NCBI RefSeq assembly: GCF_018130145.1 | Contig: NZ_JAFCMB010000007.1 | Location: forward strand, 124,001 to 188,000 | DNA: 64,000 bases | DNA from: Bradyrhizobium sp. AUGA SZCCT0176 | GTDB taxonomy: Bacteria; Pseudomonadota; Alphaproteobacteria; Rhizobiales; Xanthobacteraceae | Direction: 5' to 3' | Translations under genes and position numbers: made by a program | The notes under the pieces: model-generated | The model's database searches: none | Seen by the model: the letters and a program-made list of their open reading frames with translations, nothing else | What the model was told of the DNA's origin: nothing | In this document: in pieces, positions 8,970-16,006 of the stretch | How the letters are laid out: the number at the start of each line of letters is the position of its first letter | How positions within the stretch are numbered: position 1 is the first letter of the stretch

Positions 8970-9863
8970 TTAGGAAGACGCCGCTTGCGCAGGGCGCATG
9001 GACGCGCGCGCCTTGAGTCTGAAGACGTGCCGGAGATGGCAATGCGGCTGATCCATCTTCCGGCCATCGGCGGCGATGCCGGCGGGCATGTCCTTGAACT
9101 CGCGGATCAGGCTGTCCTTGACGCCGAACACTACGTCTGAATCGAGATACTGGTCGCCGGCCACGAACAGATGCGTCACCAGTTGCTCGCAGCCGGGTGC
9201 GCCGATCATGAAATGCACATGGGCAGGCCGCCAGGGATGACGGCCCTGGGCTTCGAGCATCTCGCCGACCGGCCCGTCATGCGGAACGGGATAGGCCGCC
9301 GGCTTGATCGACCAGAACCAGAACCGGCCGTCGCTGTCGGTATGGAATCTTCCGCGCATGGCGGCCGCCACGGCGTCCTTGCGCTGCACGTCGTAATAGC
9401 CATCATCGTCGGAGTGCCAGACGTCGACGACAGCACCGGCAATCGGCTTGCCGCGAGCGTCGGCCACCGATCCGGTGACGAGCATGGGCTCACCATTCAT
9501 TCCGCCGGAGATATCGGCGCCACAGGCGAGTTCAGGCGCGTCCTTGACAAAGAACGGACCGAGCACCGTCGTCTCGGTCGCCTGTTCCGGCATCCGATGG
9601 TTGATCGCATCCACCAGCATGGAGACGCCGAGCGTATCCGATAGCAGGATAAACTCCTGCCGCTTGTCGTCGCACATCTGGCCGGTTCGCGTCAGGAAAT
9701 CGATCGCGGTTTCCCATTCGCCCTGCGTCGGTCCGATTTCGCGGACGAAGGAATGCAGGTGCCGGACCAGCGCTTCGCTGATCTGCCGGGTACGCAGGTC
9801 CTTTGCCGCGGCCACGCGCTGCAGCACGGCTTCCGTGATCGTGAACTCATCAAAGTTGCGCAC
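8970..9863 (-). CDS. hydroxyquinol 1,2-dioxygenase (intradiol ring cleavage)
   Basis: A 297-residue intradiol dioxygenase. It has the N-terminal helical dimerisation domain of catechol/hydroxyquinol dioxygenases, then the catalytic beta domain. The four non-haem Fe(III) ligands fit Tyr157 (GYYDVQ), Tyr191 (AAYPVP), His215 and His217 (AHVHF). It should open hydroxyquinol between the ortho hydroxyls to give maleylacetate. The assignment to hydroxyquinol rather than catechol rests mainly on the operon, where maleylacetate reductase lies directly upstream. The start is GTG, preceded by a purine-rich GGGGAAG. It is the last gene of the gamma-resorcylate operon and corresponds to graB of Rhizobium sp. 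MTP-10005 as I recall it. Confidence 0.88.
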   Translation of the reverse strand: MRNFDEFTITEAVLQRVAAAKDLRTRQISEALVRHLHSFVREIGPTQGEWETAIDFLTRTGQMCDDKRQEFILLSDTLGVSMLVDAINHRMPEQATETTVLGPFFVKDAPELACGADISGGMNGEPMLVTGSVADARGKPIAGAVVDVWHSDDDGYYDVQRKDAVAAAMRGRFHTDSDGRFWFWSIKPAAYPVPHDGPVGEMLEAQGRHPWRPAHVHFMIGAPGCEQLVTHLFVAGDQYLDSDVVFGVKDSLIREFKDMPAGIAADGRKMDQPHCHLRHVFRLKARASMRPAQAASS

Positions 9864-9888
9864 TTGTTGTCTTCCCCAAAGCTAACGG

Positions 9889-10965
9889 TCAGGAATGCCT
9901 GGCGTCGTCGACCGGTGCTGTTCCCGCCCAGGCGCGCGCGATCAACCCGCGTATCGCCTCGCGCTCCACGGGGCGCGGATTCCAGTAGGGATTGGTGACG
10001 GCGAGGCCGGCTGCCCGGTCGATATCCTGTTCCCGCATGCCGAGTTCGCGCAGCGACCTTTGAACGCCGATCGCTCCGGCAAGTTCAAACAGCCCGCCGG
10101 CCGCATCCTCCCGGCCGATCGCCCGCGCAATCCGTGCCATCGCTTGCGGCGCGGCCGATGCGTTATAGGCGAGCACGTGCGGCAGCACCGCCGCATGCGT
10201 TTCGGCGTGCGGCAGATTGAAGGTGCCGCCGAGCGTGTGGCAAAGCTTGTGATGCAAAGCCATCCCGACCGCGCCGAGGCAGCAGCCGCATAGCCAGGCG
10301 CCATAGAGCGCATCGGTGCGCGCTTCGACGTCGGCGGCGTCAACGTGGATCTTCGGTAGCGCCCGGGCCAGGCTGCTGATGCCTTCCTCCGCCATCAGCG
10401 AAATGATCGGATTCCGATCGCGGGCATAGAGCGCTTCGACCGCGTGCGCGATTGCATTGAGCCCTGACGTCGCCGACAGCGACGGCGGCATGGTCAGGGT
10501 GAGGTCGACGTCGTAGATGACCGTCTCCGGCAACACCTTCGGACTGGATTGCGTGGTCTTCAATCCGTCCTGCGTTTCGCCGAGGATCGGCGTCATCTCC
10601 GAGCCGGCATAGCTGGTCGGTACCACGATCTGCGGCAGGTCGGTGCGCCGCGCGATCGCCTTGCCGAGCCCCGTGGTCGATCCGCCGCCGATCGCCACCA
10701 CGCCATCGGCGTCGAGCTCATTGACGCGGAGCAGCGCGCGCTCGGTCACATGCACCGGCGTATGCATTTCGGCTTGCGCAAATGTCCCGACGCCGCGCTG
10801 GCCGATCATGGCCGCGATCTCCTCGGCCTGCCGCGCCTGATGAGGCGTTGCGAGGATCAGCGCGCGCCCAATTCCAAGGCGCGCCAGCTCGGCTGGAAGC
10901 TCACGAAGCGTTCCCGTTCCAAATATCACCCGCATCGGGGCGGCCTGGTACGTGAAGTTTTGCAT
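9889..10965 (-). CDS. maleylacetate reductase
   Basis: A 358-residue iron-containing-alcohol-dehydrogenase-fold enzyme. The N-terminal nucleotide domain contains GGGSTTGLGKA (about 94-104), and the PTSYAGSEMTPI segment is characteristic of maleylacetate reductases. Histidines at the usual metal or substrate positions (HAVEALY and later HHKLCHTLGG) are present. It reduces maleylacetate to 3-oxoadipate with NAD(P)H in the cytoplasm, feeding the beta-ketoadipate route. The start has AAGGAA seven bases upstream. It sits between the transporter and the dioxygenase in the gamma-resorcylate operon and corresponds to graC. Confidence 0.92.
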   Translation of the reverse strand: MQNFTYQAAPMRVIFGTGTLRELPAELARLGIGRALILATPHQARQAEEIAAMIGQRGVGTFAQAEMHTPVHVTERALLRVNELDADGVVAIGGGSTTGLGKAIARRTDLPQIVVPTSYAGSEMTPILGETQDGLKTTQSSPKVLPETVIYDVDLTLTMPPSLSATSGLNAIAHAVEALYARDRNPIISLMAEEGISSLARALPKIHVDAADVEARTDALYGAWLCGCCLGAVGMALHHKLCHTLGGTFNLPHAETHAAVLPHVLAYNASAAPQAMARIARAIGREDAAGGLFELAGAIGVQRSLRELGMREQDIDRAAGLAVTNPYWNPRPVEREAIRGLIARAWAGTAPVDDARHS

Positions 10966-11037
10966 CGGATCGTTCCTTGCGGAAGCTGGGCGGACGCCCG
11001 ATGAACGACGGACGCCCGCACCCGTTAGCGTGTCCGA

Positions 11038-12393
11038 CTACGCCGCCGTGGACGTTGCCAGGCGTTCGGTGCTTGCCTTTGCGCTCGAGCGGTTGGCCAG
11101 CAGGATGATCCCGCCCGCGGCGAGCGCCGCAAGACCGATCGAGACGAACATCGGCAGCGAGCTCTGGTAATTCTGTTGCAGCGCGCCCGCCACGAACGGC
11201 CCCAGGATAGCGCCGACACGGCCGACGCCCAATTCCATTCCGACGGCGGTCGCCCGCACATTGGTCTCATAGGCAGCCGCCGTGAAATTGTTGAGCACGA
11301 ACTGCGCGCCGATGATGAAGAAGCCGGCTGCGGCCACGCAAGTCACGTTCACGACATGATCATTGAGGAACACAAGCGTCAGCACCGCGCCGCCGCCGAA
11401 CGCCCACCACAGGCCGAGCAGGCCTCTGCTATGGCCGAAGCGATCGACGAGATGCCCCAGAACGATGCCGCCAACGAACGACATGATCTGCATCAGCGCG
11501 CCGAAGCCGAAGCTCGCCGCAAAGGTCTCGCCGCGCTGGATCATGACGGTCGGGATCCATCCTGACAGCCCGAAGATGCAGAACAGGCTGAGGAAGGCGG
11601 TGGCCCAGATCGCGATGGTGGTCCTGCGATATTTCGGTTGCAGCAATTCGAGGATCGAATTGCCCGAGGCCTGGCTCTTGTCGGCGGCAATGGTCGCCGA
11701 CGCATAGACATGGGCGCGCTCGGGACGCAGCTTGGCCAGCATTTCGCGGATCTCCGTCACCCGTCCCTGGATTGCCAGGAACTTCGGCGACTCCGGCAGC
11801 ATCACATGCATGAACGGCAGCAACAGGAACGAGAGCGACCCGATCCAGTACAGGCTGGTCCACCCGAGCGTCGGCGTCGCGAACACGCCGACGACGCCGG
11901 CCAGTGTGCCGCCGGCCGCCCAGCCCAGGGCGACGCCCCATAGCGCGAAGGTGTTGGCCACCCGGCGCGGCGCGAGTTCATTGATGTAGGTGGTCGCCAG
12001 CGGCAACAGCACACCGAGACCGAGGCCGGTGAGCAGCCGCAACGCGCAGAAGGATATGAACGAGTTCGCCAGCACCGCCGTCAACAGCGTGAAGATGCTG
12101 GTGATCCAGAGTCCCGCCAATAGCGTGCCGCGGCGCCCGAATTTGTCCGCCGCGACCCCGTGCAGGGCCGCACCGAGCAGGAAGCCGACCAGACCGCTGG
12201 AGATCAGAAGGCCGGCCTGTCCTGCCTTGAGGCCCCAGGGCCCCGCGACATAGTGGATGACGTAAGCCGGATTGAAGGTGTCGTAGCCGTCGAACAGGGT
12301 CAGCAACCCCATGATGGCGCCGAGACGCCAGTGGAAAGCCCCCACCTTGGCGTCCGCGAGTTCCTCGTGAACGTCGATTGCTTGCGAACTCAT
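11038..12393 (-). CDS. MFS transporter, aromatic acid:H+ symporter (AAHS) family
   Basis: A 451-residue inner-membrane carrier with about 12 hydrophobic segments. The aromatic-acid symporter motif DGYD lies in helix 1 (35-38), and the MFS loop motif GVAADKFGRRG is at 79-89. The C-terminus is charged and cytoplasmic. From its place between the decarboxylase and maleylacetate reductase genes it most likely imports gamma-resorcylate or a similar hydroxybenzoate. In the Rhizobium MTP-10005 cluster the transporter is, to my recollection, at the distal end of the operon, so its central position here is a rearrangement. SD GGAGGG precedes the ATG by five bases. Confidence 0.88.
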   Translation of the reverse strand: MSSQAIDVHEELADAKVGAFHWRLGAIMGLLTLFDGYDTFNPAYVIHYVAGPWGLKAGQAGLLISSGLVGFLLGAALHGVAADKFGRRGTLLAGLWITSIFTLLTAVLANSFISFCALRLLTGLGLGVLLPLATTYINELAPRRVANTFALWGVALGWAAGGTLAGVVGVFATPTLGWTSLYWIGSLSFLLLPFMHVMLPESPKFLAIQGRVTEIREMLAKLRPERAHVYASATIAADKSQASGNSILELLQPKYRRTTIAIWATAFLSLFCIFGLSGWIPTVMIQRGETFAASFGFGALMQIMSFVGGIVLGHLVDRFGHSRGLLGLWWAFGGGAVLTLVFLNDHVVNVTCVAAAGFFIIGAQFVLNNFTAAAYETNVRATAVGMELGVGRVGAILGPFVAGALQQNYQSSLPMFVSIGLAALAAGGIILLANRSSAKASTERLATSTAA

Positions 12394-12438
12394 ATTACCC
12401 TCCCGATGTCGTTTTGACTCTTGAAAGACGCCTGCCGG

Positions 12439-13461
12439 CTATTCTGCGGCTTGAGCGACCTTGCTGGATTGCTGCGAAAGATTGTCGTCGAGCTTGAACA
12501 GCTTGCGCGCGTTGTCGCGTCCGATCTTCTTGCGGTCCGCCTCGCTGATGCTGGCGCTGTCGAACCATTGCGCGGCGTGATCGACGTTTTCGAACGGCCA
12601 GTCCGCCGAGAACAGGATCTTGTCGGAGCCGACTTCGAGCAGCGCATCGATCAGTGTCTGGGTGCGGAAGTTGCCCGACGTGGTCAGGTAGAAATGCTCG
12701 TGGAAGTACTCGCAGATCTTCTTCTTCGCCTTGTGGCGCGGCGGCGTCTTGACCCAGCCGTTGCGATGGTCGATGCGCCACATGCTGTAGGGCAGCCCTT
12801 CTCCCATATGGCCGATAATAATGCGCAAGCCGGGATGGCGATCAAACAATCCGGAGCCCATCAGGCGCAAGGCATGGACGGCGGTTTCCTGGCCGAAGGC
12901 CCAGGTCGGCCCGAGCAGCCATTCGTGGCCTTCATAAATCTTGCAATCCTCGGGCAGAGGATTGCGCGGGTGCAGATAGAAGGGCACGTCGAGTGCCTCG
13001 ATCTTGGCCCAGAACGGCAAATAGCGGTCGAGATCGTAATAGACGGCGTTCCTGGCGTCGCCGACCTGCGAGAAGCCGTTGACCAGCGCGCCCTTGAAGC
13101 CGAGCGTATTGACCGCGCGCTCCAGTTCGACGATGGCAAGATCGGGATCCTGCATCGGAAGCGCCGCAAACGCCTGAAAGCGATCGGGACGCTTGGCGAC
13201 CTGTTCGGCCAGATAGTCGTTGGCGCGAACCGCGATTTCGTTCGCCTTCTTGGCGTTGGGAATCGCCTGCACCGCCGGCGCATTGAGCGAGAGGATCATC
13301 ATCTCGACGCCCTGCTCGTCCATCTGCTTCAGCCGCTTGTCCTGGATATCCAGCAAACGGTCTTTCAGCTCGGGCCAGTAGCTTTCCGGCACGAAGCCCG
13401 CCGAATCCATCAGCGTTTCCGGGATTGCAAAGTGTTCCTCAAGCGCGATCTTGCCTTGCAT
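12439..13461 (-). CDS. graF: gamma-resorcylate (2,6-dihydroxybenzoate) decarboxylase
   Basis: A 340-residue amidohydrolase-superfamily decarboxylase that converts 2,6-dihydroxybenzoate reversibly to resorcinol. Counting from the ATG at 13461, the metal ligands known for the Rhizobium enzyme fall at exactly the same numbers: Glu8 and His10 (LEEHF), His164 (YLHP) and Asp287 (SADWPFEN). The N-terminus MQGKIALEEHFAIPETL is nearly the same as I remember for that enzyme. The second ATG is preferred over the one six bases upstream because the SD (AGGGAG) is then properly spaced. It is the third gene of the operon, after the two hydroxylase components. 2,3-dihydroxybenzoate decarboxylase is a less likely alternative. 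Confidence 0.93.
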   Translation of the reverse strand: MQGKIALEEHFAIPETLMDSAGFVPESYWPELKDRLLDIQDKRLKQMDEQGVEMMILSLNAPAVQAIPNAKKANEIAVRANDYLAEQVAKRPDRFQAFAALPMQDPDLAIVELERAVNTLGFKGALVNGFSQVGDARNAVYYDLDRYLPFWAKIEALDVPFYLHPRNPLPEDCKIYEGHEWLLGPTWAFGQETAVHALRLMGSGLFDRHPGLRIIIGHMGEGLPYSMWRIDHRNGWVKTPPRHKAKKKICEYFHEHFYLTTSGNFRTQTLIDALLEVGSDKILFSADWPFENVDHAAQWFDSASISEADRKKIGRDNARKLFKLDDNLSQQSSKVAQAAE

Positions 13462-13485
13462 TGCCATTCTCCCTTTCGGTTTCTT

Positions 13486-14724
13486 TCAGTACTGACCTTG
13501 CGGCGGCAGGCCCAAAGCGAGCTGGCCGTACATGGTGCCCACGGCATCCCAGTTCATGCTGATGTGGCGCCCGACCGCGTTCGCATCGCGCCAGGCGCGT
13601 TGCACCGGATTCGCAAGATCAAGCCCCTGCCCGCCGGTCGACGCATTGAGCGCTTCGCTGGCCCGGATCGCCAGTGATACCGCAAACGCCTGGCCGCGGC
13701 GGCTGGTGATCCGGTCTTCGATCGAGACCGGCTTGTGGGCGCGAACCGCCGTCGCGCGATCGCGCAGATCGCGCAGCAGGATTTCCCGGGCGGCATCGGT
13801 GGAGGCAGCGGCTTCGGCGACGCGGAGCTGGATGGTCGGGAATTCCGCCATCCGGTTGTTACTGCCAGCCACTGCGCCGCGCGTGACGCGCTTGCTGGTG
13901 ACTTCAAGATAATCCTCGAGCGCGCCCGCGGCGGTACCGACCGCGACTGAGGCCAGACAGGACGGAATGTTGCACAGCATCGGGATCGAAAAGGTGGAAT
14001 TGTCCGCATACAGCGACGCGCCCGGCGTCTTGCCCGATGTCGTCTCCTGAAACGTCAGGACGCGGTGCTCGGGAACGAACACGTCCTTCAATTGCAGCGT
14101 CTTGCTCCCGGTGCCGCCGAGGCCGACCACGTTCCAGTTGTCGTCGATGGTATAATCCGATGCCGGCACCAGCAGGAACGCCGGCGTGAACCGGTCCGCT
14201 TCGGTCCGCGACGGCAGCAGTGCGGCGCACAGCGACCATTGCGCGTTGTCGCAGCCGCTGGCGAACGACCAACGTCCAGATAAGGTGTAGCCACCGTCGG
14301 AAGAGACGGCCTTGGTAGCGGGCGCGTACGAGCCGCACGCCAGCGCTTCGGGATTCGCATCCCATACGTCGCGCTGGGCCTGTTCGGGGAAGCTCGCGAT
14401 CAGCCATTGATGCGCCGCGAGCAGCCCGCCAACCCAGGCGGTCGATGCGCATACTTTGGCGAGTTCGATGTTCAGATCGACCAGCACGTCGAAATCATAT
14501 TCGTAGCCGCCGAAGGTGCGCGGCTTGACGATCTCGAAATAGCCGATGTTCTTCAGCGCCAGCATGTTCTCCGCCGGCACCCGTCCGCTTTTTTCCGTTG
14601 TGTGCGCCCGCGCCTTGATTTGCGGGCTGACGCCCTGAACGCGGGCTTTGAGTTCGGCGACGGTCGGGCGTTTTCCGAGCGGCTGGCTCGGACGCCTTTC
14701 GATGGTCTGCGCGGCAACGTTCAT
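13486..14724 (-). CDS. resorcinol hydroxylase, oxygenase component (acyl-CoA-dehydrogenase-fold flavin monooxygenase)
   Basis: A 412-residue group D flavoprotein monooxygenase with the acyl-CoA dehydrogenase fold, like HpaB/HsaA/DszC enzymes. An N-terminal helical domain is followed by a beta domain (GYTLSGRWSFASGCDN, about 140-155) and a C-terminal four-helix domain ending in a short FMN/FAD contact region. Such enzymes use reduced flavin from a separate reductase, and that reductase gene lies directly upstream. In this operon the reaction should be resorcinol to hydroxyquinol. The start is the second ATG (14724) because GGAGGA lies just before it. It corresponds to the oxygenase component of the gra cluster. 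Confidence 0.86.
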   Translation of the reverse strand: MNVAAQTIERRPSQPLGKRPTVAELKARVQGVSPQIKARAHTTEKSGRVPAENMLALKNIGYFEIVKPRTFGGYEYDFDVLVDLNIELAKVCASTAWVGGLLAAHQWLIASFPEQAQRDVWDANPEALACGSYAPATKAVSSDGGYTLSGRWSFASGCDNAQWSLCAALLPSRTEADRFTPAFLLVPASDYTIDDNWNVVGLGGTGSKTLQLKDVFVPEHRVLTFQETTSGKTPGASLYADNSTFSIPMLCNIPSCLASVAVGTAAGALEDYLEVTSKRVTRGAVAGSNNRMAEFPTIQLRVAEAAASTDAAREILLRDLRDRATAVRAHKPVSIEDRITSRRGQAFAVSLAIRASEALNASTGGQGLDLANPVQRAWRDANAVGRHISMNWDAVGTMYGQLALGLPPQGQY

Positions 14725-14773
14725 GTCGGTTCCTCCGTAGTCCATGGTTTTCAGGCGGCGTTAGGCCGCTCGG

Positions 14774-15292
14774 CTAGGCGGCTTTGGTTTCGGTCGGCAC
14801 GGAAAAGCAGTAGGTCGCGTCCTGATAGATCAGGGGATCGACGGGATCGTGCACGTTGACGCGCTCGACCTCGCCGATGAATACGGTGTGCGTGCCGTAG
14901 GGAACGGCGGCGGCTTTTCGGCAGAAGATGTTGATCTGGGCGCTCTCGAGATAGCTGATGCCATCGGGCGAAATCGCCCAGTCGCCGAGGCCGAAGCGGG
15001 TTTCCGGCGGCAGCGCGCCGCTGAAGGCGGCCGACAGCGCCGCCTGGTCCCGGCGCAGCAGATTCACGCAGAACCGGCGCGCCAGCAGCATGATGTCGTG
15101 AAGCAGGCTCGACTGATTGACACAGACCACCAGCGACGGCGGGTCCATCGACAGCGAGGTCACCGCGGTCGCCGTCATGCCGTGACGGCGGGTCTGGTCG
15201 GCCGACGTGATGACGGTGACGGCCGCGGGGAAGCGGCGCATCGCAAGCTTGAACGATGAACGGAGGTCGTCGGTTGCGGCATCCAGGGACAT
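14774..15292 (-). CDS. resorcinol hydroxylase, flavin reductase component
   Basis: A 172-residue flavin reductase of the HpaC/small FMN-binding family. Segments FPAAVTVIT, MTATAVTSLSMDPPSLVVCVN and FCVNLL are family hallmarks for flavin binding. It reduces free flavin with NAD(P)H and supplies it to the oxygenase encoded next. The ATG at 15292 is chosen because GGGAGGGG sits three bases in front of it; an earlier ATG seven codons upstream has no such site. It is the first gene of the gamma-resorcylate operon, about 48 bases downstream of the predicted transcription start. Confidence 0.88.
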   Translation of the reverse strand: MSLDAATDDLRSSFKLAMRRFPAAVTVITSADQTRRHGMTATAVTSLSMDPPSLVVCVNQSSLLHDIMLLARRFCVNLLRRDQAALSAAFSGALPPETRFGLGDWAISPDGISYLESAQINIFCRKAAAVPYGTHTVFIGEVERVNVHDPVDPLIYQDATYCFSVPTETKAA

Positions 15293-15305
15293 GGTCCCCT
15301 CCCAA

Positions 15306-15315
15306 TTTTGCAAAA
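15306..15315. promoter_or_regulatory. palindrome TTTTGCAAAA, possible second regulator site
   Basis: A perfect 10-base palindrome just upstream of the ribosome binding site of the flavin reductase gene. It shares the TTTGCAAA core with the larger inverted repeat in the promoter 37 bases away, so it could be a second, weaker site for the same MarR regulator. Seen directly; the function is inference. Confidence 0.4.
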
Positions 15316-15346
15316 GGATCCGCTTCTGTGTCGGATGATTTCAATT

Positions 15347-15376
15347 ACAATATTTGCAAACGCAAATGTTTGTCAA
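15347..15376 (-). promoter_or_regulatory. predicted promoter and operator of the gamma-resorcylate operon
   Basis: On the minus strand there is a TTGACA -35 element (15371-15376), an 18-base spacer and TATTGT as -10 (15347-15352). Inside the spacer lies the inverted repeat ATTTGC-AAAC-GCAAAT (plus-strand 15352-15367), 16 bases long. This is the size and placement expected of a MarR-dimer operator that blocks RNA polymerase. The divergent MarR gene begins about 80 bases away, so the same site could also control the regulator. Elements are seen in the sequence; repression is inferred. Confidence 0.65.
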
Positions 15377-15444
15377 CCAAAAATTACGAATGCAATTCAC
15401 TTGCTGGAATCGGGACATTTCGGCTACTTCTCAGCGCGCAATTG

Positions 15445-15987
15445 TTGCGGCATGTCGGAGCCAAAGCCTTGTACAGACTTTCGAATTCGTTTCCGTATCT
15501 GCTCAACCGGGTCGGCGTGCGGATGGGCGAGCTGTTCTCGCGGCGCATCGCGCCATACGACGTGACGCTGCCGATGTACCGGGTGATGGCGGCACTTTGG
15601 GAAAATGGCGACCAGCGCTTGAGCGATCTTTCCACCGTGACCACGACGGAGATTTCGACACTGTCGCGGCTTGTCGGCGACATGAAGCGCCGGGGCTTGG
15701 TCTCGCGCAGCCGTCTGGAAGACAACGGCCGCACGGTTGCGATCAATCTCACCGCAAAGGGCAAGCTCTTGCTGGAGGAGCTGATGCCGATTGCCGTCCA
15801 TTTTGAAGAGGTTGCGGTATCAAACTATTCGGAGGCCGAAGTCTCGCGCCTCAAGATCGTGTTCCGCGAAATCTATCAGAGCCTGGGATCGATCGAACCC
15901 GAGATCGAAGCGACGAAAGCCGCCGCGAAGCCAAAGCGGAAATCGCCGCCGAACCGCGCGCGATCGAAACCGCGCGCGAAGGAATAA
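15445..15987 (+). CDS. MarR family regulator of the gamma-resorcylate operon (GraR-like)
   Basis: A winged-helix MarR protein of about 170-180 residues, divergent from the gamma-resorcylate operon. The core runs from LYRLSNSFPYLLNRVGVRMGELF through the recognition helix (TTTEISTLSRLVGDMKRRGLV) and the wing (RLEDNGRTVAINLT). A Lys/Arg/Pro-rich tail (about the last 20 residues) is extra. The start is uncertain: no ATG exists in frame before the conserved core, so a TTG at 15442, 15445 or 15469 must be used. An ATG at 15452 (MSEPKP) reads well but is in another frame. The likely role is repression relieved by gamma-resorcylate, by analogy with GraR, which I recall as MarR-type. Confidence 0.82.
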   Translation: MRHVGAKALYRLSNSFPYLLNRVGVRMGELFSRRIAPYDVTLPMYRVMAALWENGDQRLSDLSTVTTTEISTLSRLVGDMKRRGLVSRSRLEDNGRTVAINLTAKGKLLLEELMPIAVHFEEVAVSNYSEAEVSRLKIVFREIYQSLGSIEPEIEATKAAAKPKRKSPPNRARSKPRAKE

Positions 15988-16006
15988 GCGGCGGCGTGAG
16001 CGCCGC

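Noticed and set aside
12421..13677. A 418-codon plus-strand frame opposite the gamma-resorcylate decarboxylase
   Set aside because: The minus-strand decarboxylase has all metal ligands and a proper start, so the overlapping frame is a high-GC artefact.
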